A DNA stretch of 64,000 bases from Mumia sp. Pv4-285 (GTDB lineage: Bacteria; Actinomycetota; Actinomycetes; Propionibacteriales; Nocardioidaceae). Each line of letters starts with the position of its first letter. The first letter of the stretch is position 1. The position numbers and the translations under genes are program-made. The stretch covers positions 2,852,001 to 2,916,000 of the forward strand of contig NZ_CP162023.1 in NCBI RefSeq assembly GCF_041320275.1, given 5' to 3'. Positions 26,653-35,734 of the stretch are shown here, in pieces. The notes beneath the pieces were generated by a model. It saw only the letters and a list, made by a program, of their open reading frames with translations, did no database searches and was not told where the DNA came from.

Positions 26653-27816
26653 AACGAGGTGGACCCCGCGGCGTACCAGCCGCCGCTGCGCTGGCCGAGC
26701 CAGTTGTGGCGCTACTCCGTCGTGGTCCTGATCAGCGCCGTCGTCTGGTTGGCAGGGGTCGCCGAGTGGCAGGCGCAGCACGCGCCGTTGTGGTTCTGGC
26801 TGGACATCGCCGGCGGACTCGTCGCCTTCGGTCTGGTGACGCAGCGGCGGCGCCACCCGGTGGCGGTGGCCGCCGCCACCACGGTGATCGCCGCGTTCTC
26901 CTTCACCGCCGCCGGCCCGGCGGCGCTGGCCGTCGTCTCCCTCGCGACCCGTCGTCGCTGGCCCGAGGTCATCGGCGTCGGCTCGCTCGTGCTCGTGCAG
27001 ACGGCGGCGGTCGTCTTCATCGACCCGACCCTGCGCGCCGACGAGTGGCAGATCGTGCTCGCCCTCAGCATCCTCATGATGATCACCCTGTTCGCGGTCG
27101 GCATGTACGTCGGGTCGCGCCGCGAGCTGCTCTACACGCTCCGCGAGCGCGCCCGCGTCGCCGAGGCCGAGCAGGCCGGCCGCGTCTCGCAGGCCCGGAT
27201 CGCCGAGCGCGCCCGGATCGCCCGCGAGATGCACGACGTGCTCGCCCACCGCATCTCGATGGTGGCGATGCACGCGGGCGCCCTCGCGTACCGCACCGAC
27301 CTGCCGCCCGACGAGGTCCACGACGCCGCCGAGGTCATCCGCGACAACGCCCACCTCGCGCTCACCGACCTGCGGGAGGTCCTCGGCATCCTGCGCGGCG
27401 CCGAGCTCGACCCGGCCGACCGGCCCCAGCCGTCGTGGCGCGACGTGCCCGACCTGGTGAACGGTGCACGCTCGGCCGGGATGCGCGTCGCGCTCACCGA
27501 CGACCTGACTCCCCTGGGCCCGCCCGAGCGGATGGGTCGTACGGCGTACCGCGTCGTCCAGGAAGCCCTCACCAACGCCCACAAGCACGCCCCCGACACG
27601 ATGGTCTCGGTGACCATGCGCGGGGAGTCCGGCGACGGCATCGTCGTCGAGGCACGCAACCCGCTGCGCGTCGGCACCTCGCCGCAGGCTCTGCCGACGT
27701 CCGGGCTCGGCCTGGTCGGGCTCACGGAGCGAGCCGGTCTCGTCGGCGGCACCCTGAGCCACCGGGTCAGCGGTGACGAGTTCGTGCTGACGCTGGCACT
27801 ACCGTGGCCGACATGA
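26650..27816 (+). CDS. NarL-type sensor histidine kinase (HisKA_3)
   Basis: A 388-residue membrane sensor kinase with four to five N-terminal helices (about 15-140), no large extracellular domain, then the dimerisation segment ARIAREMHDVLAHRISMV with phospho-acceptor His near 196, and a C-terminal HATPase domain (VVQEALTNAHKHAP; GLGLVGLTERAGLVGG). Lack of an outside sensor suggests it senses within the membrane or through the ABC transporter encoded opposite. Its stop overlaps the regulator's ATG (ATGA). Confidence 0.92.
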   Translation: MNEVDPAAYQPPLRWPSQLWRYSVVVLISAVVWLAGVAEWQAQHAPLWFWLDIAGGLVAFGLVTQRRRHPVAVAAATTVIAAFSFTAAGPAALAVVSLATRRRWPEVIGVGSLVLVQTAAVVFIDPTLRADEWQIVLALSILMMITLFAVGMYVGSRRELLYTLRERARVAEAEQAGRVSQARIAERARIAREMHDVLAHRISMVAMHAGALAYRTDLPPDEVHDAAEVIRDNAHLALTDLREVLGILRGAELDPADRPQPSWRDVPDLVNGARSAGMRVALTDDLTPLGPPERMGRTAYRVVQEALTNAHKHAPDTMVSVTMRGESGDGIVVEARNPLRVGTSPQALPTSGLGLVGLTERAGLVGGTLSHRVSGDEFVLTLALPWPT

Positions 27817-28457
27817 TCCGGGTCGCCCTCGTCGACGACGACGCTCTCGTCCGTGCCGGCCTCCGCCTGATCCTCGGCGGCGCGGACGACATCGCCGTGG
27901 TCGCCGAGGCCGGTGACGGAGCCGAGGCGCTCGCGGTCCTCCGTACGACGCAGGTCGACGTCGTGCTCATGGACATCCGGATGCCCCGGATGGACGGCCT
28001 CTCGGCGACCGCGGAGCTGCAGCGTCTCCCAGGATCCCCACAGGTCGTGGTGCTGACGACCTTCGATGCCGACGACTACGTCCTGCGGGCACTGCGGCAC
28101 GGCGCCAGCGGCTTCCTGCTCAAGGACACACCGCCGGATGTCCTCGTCGACGCGGTCCGCAAGGTCGCCGCAGGCGACCCGATGCTGTCGCCGAGCGTCA
28201 CCGAGCAGCTGATCCGCCGCGTGCGCGACTCCGGCGACGGCGACACCGACGCCCGGACCCGCATCGCCGTGCTCAGCGAGCGTGAGCTCGAGGTCGCCGT
28301 CGCCGTCGGCCACGGCCTGTCGAACGCCGAGATCGCGGCCGACCTGCACATGAGCGTCGCGACGGTGAAGGCTCACGTGTCGCGCATCCTGACCAAGCTC
28401 GACGCCGCGAACCGCGTCCAGGTCGCGATCGCGGCCCACGACGCCGGCCTGATCTGA
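27813..28457 (+). CDS. NarL/FixJ-family response regulator
   Basis: A 214-residue regulator. Receiver domain with acidic DDD (8-10) and phospho-acceptor Asp54 (VLMDIRMP), and a LuxR-type helix-turn-helix (LSERELEVAVAVGHGLSNAE, then ATVKAHVSRILTKL). ATG 27813 overlaps the kinase stop; a GTG three codons earlier is less likely. It should control the divergent ABC exporter, a common actinobacterial arrangement for drug or peptide resistance. Confidence 0.93.
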   Translation: MIRVALVDDDALVRAGLRLILGGADDIAVVAEAGDGAEALAVLRTTQVDVVLMDIRMPRMDGLSATAELQRLPGSPQVVVLTTFDADDYVLRALRHGASGFLLKDTPPDVLVDAVRKVAAGDPMLSPSVTEQLIRRVRDSGDGDTDARTRIAVLSERELEVAVAVGHGLSNAEIAADLHMSVATVKAHVSRILTKLDAANRVQVAIAAHDAGLI

Positions 28458-28491
28458 CGCCTCGGGGCCGCCCGACACCCTTCGTTGGAGG

Positions 28492-29934
28492 TCAGGCCTC
28501 GATGTTGCTCATGACGTGCTTGACGCGGGTGTAGTCCTCGAGCCCGTACATCGACAGGTCCTTGCCGTAGCCGGAGTGCTTGAAGCCACCGTGCGGCATC
28601 TCCGCCACCAGCGGGATGTGGGTGTTGATCCACACGCACCCGAAGTCGAGCCGCTTCGCCATCCGCATCGCGCGGCCGTGGTCCTTGGTCCACACCGACG
28701 ACGCCAGGCCGTACGGCACGCCGTTGGCCCAACGCACGGCCTCGTCCTCGTCGGTGAACGGCTGGACCGTGATGACGGGGCCGAAGATCTCGTTCTGGAT
28801 GGCCTCGTCGTCCTGCTTGAGGTCGCTGAGCACCGTGGGCTCGAAGAAGTAGCCGTTGGCGAGGTCTCCCCCGGGACGCGACCCGCCGGCGGACACCTTC
28901 GCGTGACTCGGGATGCGGTCGACGAACCCGCTGACCCGCTCGAGCTGGTTGGCGCTGTTGACCGGTCCGTACATCACGTCCTCGTCGTCGGGGAGGCCCG
29001 TCTTGAGGCTCTTCGCCTGCTCGGAGATCGCGTCGACGAAGTCGGCGTAGACCCGGGGCGAGGCGAGCACGCGTGTCGCGGCAGTGCAGTCCTGGCCGGC
29101 GTTGAAGTAGCCGCCGACCGCGATCGCCTCGGCCGCTGCCGCGATGTCAGCGTCGTCGAACACGACCACAGGAGCCTTGCCGCCGAGCTCGAGGTGGACG
29201 CGCTTGACGTCCTCGGAGGCCGACCGCGCCACCTCCATGCCGGCACGGACGGAGCCGGTGATGGCCACCATCGCCGGGATCCGGTGCGCCACGAGCGCGC
29301 GTCCGGTGTCACGGTCGCCGCAGAGGACGTTGAGGACGCCCGGGGGAAGGATGTCGGCCGCGATCTCGGCGAGCAGTGCCGTCGAGGCTGGCGTCGTGTC
29401 GCTCGGCTTGAGCACGATCGTGTTGCCGGCGGCGAGCGCGGGGGCGATCTTCCAGATGCCCATCAGGAGGGGGTAGTTCCACGGGGTCACCTGGGCGACG
29501 ACACCGATCGGCTCGCGACGGATCATCGAGGTGTGCCCGGCCATGTACTCGCCGGCAGCGCGGCCCTCGAGCACGCGCGCGGCACCGGCGAAGAACGTGA
29601 GGGCGTCGTCGACCATCGGCAGCTCCTCGCTGACCGTGAGGCCGCGCGGCTTGCCGGTGTCCTGGACCTCCGCGGCGACGATGTCGTCCGCACGGTCGGC
29701 GAGGGCCTGGTTGAGCTTGAGGAGCGCGGCCTGCCGCTCGCGCGGGGTGGTGTCACGCCACCCGTTGTCGAAGGCGTCCTGCGCTGCCGTCATCGCCGCG
29801 TCGACGTCCGCCTCGCGCGACATCGGGGCCTGCGCGTAGACCTGTCCGGTCGTGGGATCGATCACGTCGTACGTGGCGCCGTCCTGCGCCGCCACCTTCT
29901 GGCCGTTGACGAAGTTCGCGATGGTTTCGGTCAT
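28492..29934 (-). CDS. Aldehyde dehydrogenase, probable gamma-aminobutyraldehyde dehydrogenase
   Basis: NAD-dependent oxidation of an aldehyde to an acid; most likely 4-aminobutanal to GABA. 480 residues, normal ALDH length. NAD-binding and catalytic landmarks: VTPWNYPLLMGIWKIAPALAAGN, ITGSVRAG, ELGGKAP (general-base Glu near 249) and GQDCTAATR (nucleophile Cys near 283). The N-terminus NFVNGQ and overall pattern resemble PatD-type enzymes. Substrate call rests on the divergent putrescine-type aminotransferase and the adjacent polyamine transporter. ATG 29934 chosen; upstream codons lie in the divergent promoter. Confidence 0.88.
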   Translation of the reverse strand: MTETIANFVNGQKVAAQDGATYDVIDPTTGQVYAQAPMSREADVDAAMTAAQDAFDNGWRDTTPRERQAALLKLNQALADRADDIVAAEVQDTGKPRGLTVSEELPMVDDALTFFAGAARVLEGRAAGEYMAGHTSMIRREPIGVVAQVTPWNYPLLMGIWKIAPALAAGNTIVLKPSDTTPASTALLAEIAADILPPGVLNVLCGDRDTGRALVAHRIPAMVAITGSVRAGMEVARSASEDVKRVHLELGGKAPVVVFDDADIAAAAEAIAVGGYFNAGQDCTAATRVLASPRVYADFVDAISEQAKSLKTGLPDDEDVMYGPVNSANQLERVSGFVDRIPSHAKVSAGGSRPGGDLANGYFFEPTVLSDLKQDDEAIQNEIFGPVITVQPFTDEDEAVRWANGVPYGLASSVWTKDHGRAMRMAKRLDFGCVWINTHIPLVAEMPHGGFKHSGYGKDLSMYGLEDYTRVKHVMSNIEA

Positions 29935-30015
29935 GGCTTCAATCTGGCACACCTGCCCGGACCCCACAATGGATCGCACCGCGAGCAGCGGCAAATAATG
30001 CGGATTTCGTATCTG

Positions 30016-30037
30016 TTACGCCCTTCAACCAACGTAA
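30016..30037. promoter_or_regulatory. Inverted repeat in the divergent polyamine-catabolism promoter
   Basis: TTACG (30016-30020) and CGTAA (30033-30037) are 5-bp arms separated by 12 bases, within the AT-richer 143-bp gap between the dehydrogenase and aminotransferase genes. Lrp/AsnC proteins favour loosely conserved sites of this kind, and such a regulator is encoded at 35979. Confidence 0.3.
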
Positions 30038-30064
30038 ACCTTTGCCCGAATCCCGATCCTGAGC

Positions 30065-30080
30065 GATACTCGATGTCATG
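30065..30080 (+). promoter_or_regulatory. Leaderless promoter of the aminotransferase gene
   Basis: GATACT (30065-30070) is seven bases before the ATG at 30078, with no Shine-Dalgarno sequence, fitting leaderless transcription. Confidence 0.4.
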
Positions 30081-31454
30081 AGCGAACAGTGGGACGACGC
30101 GCACCTTCAGCGCGCTGCCAAGGACCACCTCTGGATGCACTTCACGCGTCACAGCACGTACGACACCTCGGACGTGCCTGTGATCGCGAAGGGGGAGGGT
30201 GCATATCTCTTCGACACGGCAGGCAAGCGCTACCTCGACGGTCTCGCCGGCCTGTTCGTCGTGCAGGTCGGGCACGGCCGTGAGGAGCTCGCGGAGGCCG
30301 CCGCGAAGCAGGCCCGCGAGCTGGCGTTCATGCCGCTGTGGTCGTACGCCCACCCGCCGGCCATCCAGCTCGCCGAGCGCGTCGCCTCGTACGCGCCGGG
30401 CGACCTCAACCGCGTCTTCTTCACCACCGGCGGCGGCGAGGCCGTCGAGTCCGCCTGGAAGCTCGCCAAGCAGTACTTCAAGCTGACCGGCAAGCCCACC
30501 AAGCACAAGGTCATCAGCCGCAACATCGCCTACCACGGCACCCCGCAGGGAGCGCTGTCCATCACCGGCATCCCGGACATGAAGGCACCGTTCGAGCCGC
30601 TGGTGCCGAGCACGTTCCGTGTCCCGAACACCAACATCTACCGCGCGGCCGAGCACGGCGACGACCCGGAGGCCTTCGGTCGCTGGGCCGCCGACCGCAT
30701 CGCCGAGGCCATCGAGTTCGAGGGCCCCGACACGGTCGCGGCGGTGTTCCTCGAGCCGGTGCAGAACGCCGGAGGGTGCTTCCCTCCTCCGCCCGGATAC
30801 TTCCAGCGGGTCCGTGAGATCTGCGACGAGTACGACGTCCTGCTGGTCTCCGACGAGGTGATCTGCGCGTTCGGGCGCCTCGGCGAGATGTTCGGCGCCG
30901 TCCGCTACGGCTACCAGCCCGACATCATCACGTGCGCGAAGGGCCTCACGTCCGGCTACGCACCGCTCGGCGCGATGATCGCCTCGGACCGCCTGATGGA
31001 GCCGTTCCTGAAGGGCCAGGAGTCGTTCCTGCACGGCTACACGTTCGGCGGGCACCCGGTGTCGACGGCGGTCGCGATGACCAACCTCGACATCTTCGAG
31101 CGCGAGGGCATCAACGAGAACGTCCGCGCCAACCAGGACGGCTTCCGCTCCACGCTCGAGAAGCTGCTCGACCTCGACATCGTGGGCGACGTCCGCGGCG
31201 ACGGCTACTTCTACGGGATCGAGCTCGTCAAGGACAAGGCGACCAAGGAGACCTTCGACGACGACGAGTCCGAGCGCCTGCTGCGCGGGTTCCTCTCCAA
31301 GGCGCTGTACGACGCGGGCCTCTACTGCCGCGCCGACGACCGTGGCGACCCGGTCGTGCAGCTCGCTCCCCCGCTGATCTGCGACCAGGAGCACTTCGAC
31401 GAGATGGAGCGCATCCTGCGCTCCGTGATCACCGAGGGCCAGAACATGCTCTGA
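30078..31454 (+). CDS. Class III PLP aminotransferase, probable putrescine/polyamine:pyruvate transaminase
   Basis: A 458-residue PLP enzyme moving a terminal amino group to a keto acid. Landmarks: GLAGLFVVQVGHGREEL, FFTTGGGEAVESAWKLA (phosphate binding), ISRNIAYHG, VSDEVICAFGR (PLP-pyridine Asp) and the Schiff-base Lys288 in CAKGLTSGYAPLGA. The pattern matches SpuC-like omega-aminotransferases used for putrescine in Pseudomonas. With the divergent aldehyde dehydrogenase it forms the two-step putrescine to GABA route. Beta-alanine or other omega-amines cannot be excluded. Confidence 0.88.
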   Translation: MSEQWDDAHLQRAAKDHLWMHFTRHSTYDTSDVPVIAKGEGAYLFDTAGKRYLDGLAGLFVVQVGHGREELAEAAAKQARELAFMPLWSYAHPPAIQLAERVASYAPGDLNRVFFTTGGGEAVESAWKLAKQYFKLTGKPTKHKVISRNIAYHGTPQGALSITGIPDMKAPFEPLVPSTFRVPNTNIYRAAEHGDDPEAFGRWAADRIAEAIEFEGPDTVAAVFLEPVQNAGGCFPPPPGYFQRVREICDEYDVLLVSDEVICAFGRLGEMFGAVRYGYQPDIITCAKGLTSGYAPLGAMIASDRLMEPFLKGQESFLHGYTFGGHPVSTAVAMTNLDIFEREGINENVRANQDGFRSTLEKLLDLDIVGDVRGDGYFYGIELVKDKATKETFDDDESERLLRGFLSKALYDAGLYCRADDRGDPVVQLAPPLICDQEHFDEMERILRSVITEGQNML

Positions 31455-31457
31455 GCC

Positions 31458-31513
31458 GTACGACGAAAGGCCGCCGTCCCCAGGTACCCGGGGGCGGCGG
31501 CCTTTCGTCGTAC
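31458..31513. terminator. Strong bidirectional terminator after the aminotransferase
   Basis: A 19-bp perfect stem (31458-31476 with 31495-31513; outer end GTACGACGAAAGG) is extended inward by four CCCC/GGGG pairs and one T-G pair, leaving an 8-base loop AGGTACCC. The AAAGG/CCTTT inner part gives short A/T runs on both strands. It begins three bases after the aminotransferase stop. Confidence 0.85.
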
Positions 31514-31525
31514 CGCCGCTCACCT

Positions 31526-31615
31526 CCGTTTGAGGTGGTCACACCCCAAATGCCGGGACCCCACCTCGGATAGCAGGTGGGATCCCGGCAGAGGAGGTGT
31601 TCACACCTCAAACGG
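31526..31615. repeat. 90-bp nested palindrome, three hairpins
   Basis: Outer arms CCGTTTGAGGTG (31526-31537) and CACCTCAAACGG (31604-31615) are exact complements. Each outer region also folds by itself around GTCA or TTCA (TTTGAGGTG/CACCCCAAA and GAGGTG/CACCTC). The centre (31552-31589) is a 15-bp stem starting GCCGGGA with one mismatch. It lies between the aminotransferase terminator and the potC-like stop. The layout, hairpin-hairpin-related hairpin, mirrors 14983-15066. Confidence 0.75.
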
Positions 31616-31637
31616 GAAGACGGAGCCGGGTGCGGCG

Positions 31638-32486
31638 CTAGGCGGCGTCGACGTTCCGCACGAAGCTCGCCACTGCTGCGCGTGCCTGGCGGCGGCGCGC
31701 GAGCTCGCTGCCGAGGACGATCGTCACCGCGATCAGGAACATCGCCGTGCCGATCACGTTGACCTGCATCGGGATGCCCCGCTGCGCGACGCCCCACACG
31801 TACATCGGGAACGTCACGGTCTGGCCCGCGTTGAGGTTCGTGATGATGAAGTCGTCGAACGACAGCGAGAAGCTCAGCAGCGCAGCGCCGAGGATGCCCG
31901 GGAACACCAGCGGGAACGTGACCCGCCAGAACGTCTGGTTCTCCGTCGCGTACAGGTCCATCGCCGCCTGCTCGAGGTTGTCGTCCAGGCCGGACAGCCG
32001 CGCCCGCACGGTGATGATCACGAACGACAGGCAGAACGTCACGTGTGCGATGAAGATCGTCCAGAAGCCCAGCTTGCCGCCGAAGCCTGCCGACACGAAC
32101 AGCGCCAGCATGGACGAGCCAAGCACGATCTCGGGCGCCGCCATCGGCAGGATGATCAGCGTGTTGAGCGGCCCGCGCCCGGCGAACCGGTGCCGGACGA
32201 GCGCGAACGCCGCCAGCGTCCCCAAGATGGTCGCGACCAGCGTCGCGAGGAGACCGATCTCGACGCTGCGGACGACCGACGAGCACATGCCGGCCGGCTC
32301 GCACGGGTTCAGCCAGTTGTGCAGCGTGAAGCCGTCGAACTTGTAGACGTTGCGCGACGTGGGGTCGTTGAAGCTCATCAGCGCGACGATCGCGATCGGA
32401 ACGAACATGTAGACGAGCACGAGCAGCCCGAGGGCGAGCACCAGGTGCTCGCCGATCCAGCGGCCGAGCTTGTGGAGCGGGCTCAT
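31638..32486 (-). CDS. potC: Polyamine ABC transporter permease PotC-like
   Basis: Inner-membrane half of a spermidine/putrescine importer. 282 residues, six helices (first at about 14-35), and the cytoplasmic EAA loop DNLEQAAMDLYATENQTFWRVTFPLVFPGI near residues 170-200 that docks the ATPase. Start ATG 32486 overlaps the potB stop (ATGA). Longer upstream readings are shadows of potB. Last gene of the potD-A-B-C operon. Confidence 0.92.
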   Translation of the reverse strand: MSPLHKLGRWIGEHLVLALGLLVLVYMFVPIAIVALMSFNDPTSRNVYKFDGFTLHNWLNPCEPAGMCSSVVRSVEIGLLATLVATILGTLAAFALVRHRFAGRGPLNTLIILPMAAPEIVLGSSMLALFVSAGFGGKLGFWTIFIAHVTFCLSFVIITVRARLSGLDDNLEQAAMDLYATENQTFWRVTFPLVFPGILGAALLSFSLSFDDFIITNLNAGQTVTFPMYVWGVAQRGIPMQVNVIGTAMFLIAVTIVLGSELARRRQARAAVASFVRNVDAA

Positions 32487-33424
32487 ACGAGATCCTCCGT
32501 CCCTGCGCGCCGGATGTAGAGCACGACACCGATGGTGATGATGATCATCAGCGTCATCGACAGGGCTCCCGCGGCGGCGTAGTCGCCCTGGTTCGTGAAC
32601 AGGTTCTGGATGACGTTGCCGATCATCCGCTGGTTGGGGCTGCCGAGGAGCTCCGAGTTGATGTAGTCGCCGGCCGCCGGGATGAAGGTCAGCAGCGTGC
32701 CTGCGACGACACCCGGCATGGACAGCGGCAGGGTCACCTTGAAGAACCCGCGGGCCGGCGAGGCGTACAGGTCGCCGGCGGCCTCGATCAGCCGGTTGTC
32801 GATCTTGTCCAGGCTCGCGAACAGCGGCAGCACCATGAACGGCAGGAAGTTGTACGTGAGGCCCATCACGACCGCGAACGACGTCGCGAGGAGCCGACCG
32901 TCGGGCCCGAGGATCTGCAAGGCCTGGAGCGTGTTCACGATCCAGCCGTCGTCGGCGAGGATCAGCTTCCACGACAGCGTCCGGATCAGGAAGCTGGTGA
33001 AGAACGGTGCGATGACGAGCACCAGCATGAGGTTCTTCCAACGACCCGCCTTGAACGCGATCGCGTAGGCGAGCACGTAGCCGAGGAAGAAGCAGCCCAA
33101 GGTCGCCAGAGCGGCGTACCAGAACGACCGCAGCAGCGGCCGCCAGTACGACTGGATCGCGTCCACGTAGTTGGCGAAGTGCCAGGTCATGTCGTAACCG
33201 GTGAGCGCGGAGCCCTCCGGGTCGTACAGGCTCATCGCGATCAACGAGTAGAACGGTACGAGGAAGAAGACCGCAAGCCACAACGCACCGGGAAGCATGA
33301 GCCAGTAACCCGTGAACCGGCCGCCGCGGGTCTTGACCGGAGGCGGCGGCGTGGTGTCCTCGCCCGACGGACCGAGCCCGACCGCGTCCGGCTCGACGAG
33401 GGCCTCCTGCGGCTGGTGGGTCAT
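32483..33424 (-). CDS. potB: Polyamine ABC transporter permease PotB-like
   Basis: Second permease of the importer, 313 residues. A 40-residue cytoplasmic N-terminus rich in Pro and acidic residues precedes six helices; the EAA loop IEAAGDLYASPARGFFKVTLPLSMPG is near residues 212-238. Overlaps potA upstream and potC downstream by ATGA each, so the importer subunits are made in balance. Confidence 0.92.
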   Translation of the reverse strand: MTHQPQEALVEPDAVGLGPSGEDTTPPPPVKTRGGRFTGYWLMLPGALWLAVFFLVPFYSLIAMSLYDPEGSALTGYDMTWHFANYVDAIQSYWRPLLRSFWYAALATLGCFFLGYVLAYAIAFKAGRWKNLMLVLVIAPFFTSFLIRTLSWKLILADDGWIVNTLQALQILGPDGRLLATSFAVVMGLTYNFLPFMVLPLFASLDKIDNRLIEAAGDLYASPARGFFKVTLPLSMPGVVAGTLLTFIPAAGDYINSELLGSPNQRMIGNVIQNLFTNQGDYAAAGALSMTLMIIITIGVVLYIRRAGTEDLV

Positions 33425-34590
33425 CAGTCGTCCCCGTCCTCGACGCCCGCCTTGGCGTCCTGGCTCGCATCGAGGAGGAACGCGTACTCGGGGCGCCACG
33501 AGAGGTCGACCGGCGTGCCGACGGGCAGGATCGGACGGCGCCCGGTGTTCTGCTCGAAGACCATCAGCTCCTGCCCCCACGGCATCCGTACGAGGTACTG
33601 CGTGCTCACGCCGACGAAGCTGACGTCGGTCACCACACCGCCCTCGAAGCGGTTGCCAGGGGCGTCGATCTCGCCGCCCACCTCGGCGATCATGACCTTC
33701 TCCGGGCGTACGCCCACCCAGCCCTTGCCGCTCTCCGAGTGGCACCGCTGGCTCGGGATCGACACCGTGGTGCCCTGGACGGACACCTTCACGACGTCGC
33801 CGTCCGGTCCGAGGATGTCGCCGGCGAGGAGGTTGGACTGCCCGAGGAAGTTGGCGACGAAGGTCGTCTCCGGGTTGTCGTAGAGCTCGGCCGGCGCGCC
33901 CATCTGCTCGATCACGCCGCCGTTCATCACCGCGACCGTGTCAGCCATCGTCATGGCCTCCTCCTGGTCGTGGGTGACGTGGACGAAGGTCAGGCCCACC
34001 TCGGTCTGGATGCGCTTGAGCTCGATCTGCATGCCGCGGCGCAGCTTGAGGTCGAGTGCACCCAGCGGCTCGTCGAGAAGCAGGACCTCGGGGCTGTTGA
34101 TGAGCGCGCGAGCGAGCGCGACGCGCTGCTGCTGGCCGCCCGAGAGCTGGAACGGCTTCTTCTGCCCCTGCCCGGTGAGCTCCACCAGCTCGAGCATCTC
34201 GGCGACCTTGGCCTTGGTGTCCTTCACGCCTCGCCGCTTCAGGCCGAACGCCACGTTCTCGGCGATGTCGAGGTGCGGGAACAGCGCATAGCTCTGGAAG
34301 ACCGTGTTGACCGGCCGCTTGTACGGCTTGTCGTAGGTGATCTCGCGGTCGCCCAGCGAGATCGTGCCGGCGGTCGGCGTGTCGAGCCCGGCGACCATCC
34401 GCAGGGTTGTGGTCTTGCCGCAGCCGGACGGGCCGAGCAGGGCGAAGAACGAGCCCTGCGGGACGACCAGGTCGAGCGACTTGACGGCCGTGAAGGCGCC
34501 GTACGACTTGGTGACCGCCCGCAGCTCCAGATCACGCCCAGAAGCCGTCGGGTCCTGCGTGGACGAGTCGTGGTCAGCCACCAGTGACAT
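33424..34590 (-). CDS. potA: Polyamine ABC transporter ATPase PotA-like
   Basis: ATPase of the importer, 388 residues. Walker A GPSGCGKTT near residue 51, Q-loop VFQSYALFPH, signature LSGGQQQRVALARAL, Walker B LLLDEPLGALD, and a C-terminal TOBE-type domain (GVRPEKVMIAEVGG). I chose ATG 34590 (MSLVADHD) because AAGGAG lies upstream; a GTG further up (34614) adds a few codons. The start overlaps the potD end by 17 bases. Confidence 0.93.
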   Translation of the reverse strand: MSLVADHDSSTQDPTASGRDLELRAVTKSYGAFTAVKSLDLVVPQGSFFALLGPSGCGKTTTLRMVAGLDTPTAGTISLGDREITYDKPYKRPVNTVFQSYALFPHLDIAENVAFGLKRRGVKDTKAKVAEMLELVELTGQGQKKPFQLSGGQQQRVALARALINSPEVLLLDEPLGALDLKLRRGMQIELKRIQTEVGLTFVHVTHDQEEAMTMADTVAVMNGGVIEQMGAPAELYDNPETTFVANFLGQSNLLAGDILGPDGDVVKVSVQGTTVSIPSQRCHSESGKGWVGVRPEKVMIAEVGGEIDAPGNRFEGGVVTDVSFVGVSTQYLVRMPWGQELMVFEQNTGRRPILPVGTPVDLSWRPEYAFLLDASQDAKAGVEDGDD

Positions 34591-35734
34591 CGGCAAAGTC
34601 TCCTTCGTACTCACGCATCTTGAACTCCTCGAGGGCCATGAACGAGTGGGTCTGGGCGAGGGTCTCGTCGTCGGGGAAGATCAGCGGGTCCGCGGCCAGC
34701 TCGGGGTCGATCTTCTCCATCTCCGCCTGGGCGCCCTGGACGGGGCAGATGTAGTTGACGTACGCGGCGAGCTTCGCGGCGACGTCGGGCCGGTAGTAGT
34801 AGTCGACCCACTTCTCGGCGTTGGCGCGGTGCTCGGCCTGGTTCGGGATGAGCATGTTGTCGGCCCAGATCATGAGCCCCTCCTCGGGGACCACGAACGC
34901 GATGTTGGGGTCACCGGCGGCCAGCACGTCGCCCGACCATGCCTCGCAGGCGAGGATGTTGCCGGCCGCGAGGTCCTGGACGTACTCGTTGCCGGTGAAC
35001 GCGCGGATCTGGCCCGCGTCCGACGCCGAGCGGAGGTCGTCCATCGCGACACCCCACTCGTCGTCGCTGAAGTCGGCCGGGTCGGCGCCGTTCTTCAGGA
35101 GCATGAATCCCATCGTGTCGCGCATCTCGGTGAGCAGCGTGACGCGGCCCTTGAGGTCGCTGCGGGTCAGCAGCTCGTCGAACGAGCGGACCTCCTTGAC
35201 CTTCGCCTTGTTGTAGGCGATGCCGGTGAGGCCTGCCTGCCACGGCGCCGAGTAGCCGCGGTCGGGGTCCCAGGAGAGGTCACGGAGCGACGAGATGAGG
35301 TTGTTGTGGAGGTTCGGCACGTTCGCCGGCTCCAGCGGCTGGATCCAACCCATCTGGATCATCCGCGCCGCCGCCCAGTCGGTGAGCATGAACATGTCGC
35401 GGTTGACCGGCTCGCAGGCGCCGAGCTGGTTGACGACCTTCGCGAAGAACTCGTTGTTGTCGTTCACGTCAGCGGTGTAGCTGACCTTGATGCCCGTCTC
35501 CTTCTCGAACTCCGCCATGGTGGTGACGTAGCCGTCCTCGGGCTGGTCGATGTACTCGGGCCAGTTCGAGACGATCAACCGACCGTCGGAGCTCAGGTCC
35601 TTGGCGGCGCAGTTCGCCGGGTCCTGCTGCCGGTCGGGCGTGCCGAAGAGCGGAAGCACGGCTGCGCTGCCCGCGAGGAAGGCCACCCCTCCCGCACCAC
35701 GGATCAGCGTCCGGCGACTCATCTGCCTTGCCAC
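34574..35734 (-). CDS. potD: Polyamine-binding extracellular protein PotD-like
   Basis: Substrate-binding protein of the importer, 386 residues. N-terminal MSRRTLIRGAGG is a twin-arginine signal, so it is probably exported folded through Tat; no lipobox Cys follows the hydrophobic core, so how it stays at the membrane is unclear. The mature part has the PotD/PotF pattern (LIVSNWPEYID; FEKETGIKVSY; YSAPWQAGLTGIAYN). GTG 35734 or ATG 35722 could be the start. First gene of potDABC; substrate (putrescine or spermidine) inferred from the neighbouring catabolic genes. Confidence 0.9.
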   Translation of the reverse strand: MARQMSRRTLIRGAGGVAFLAGSAAVLPLFGTPDRQQDPANCAAKDLSSDGRLIVSNWPEYIDQPEDGYVTTMAEFEKETGIKVSYTADVNDNNEFFAKVVNQLGACEPVNRDMFMLTDWAAARMIQMGWIQPLEPANVPNLHNNLISSLRDLSWDPDRGYSAPWQAGLTGIAYNKAKVKEVRSFDELLTRSDLKGRVTLLTEMRDTMGFMLLKNGADPADFSDDEWGVAMDDLRSASDAGQIRAFTGNEYVQDLAAGNILACEAWSGDVLAAGDPNIAFVVPEEGLMIWADNMLIPNQAEHRANAEKWVDYYYRPDVAAKLAAYVNYICPVQGAQAEMEKIDPELAADPLIFPDDETLAQTHSFMALEEFKMREYEGDFADVTGG

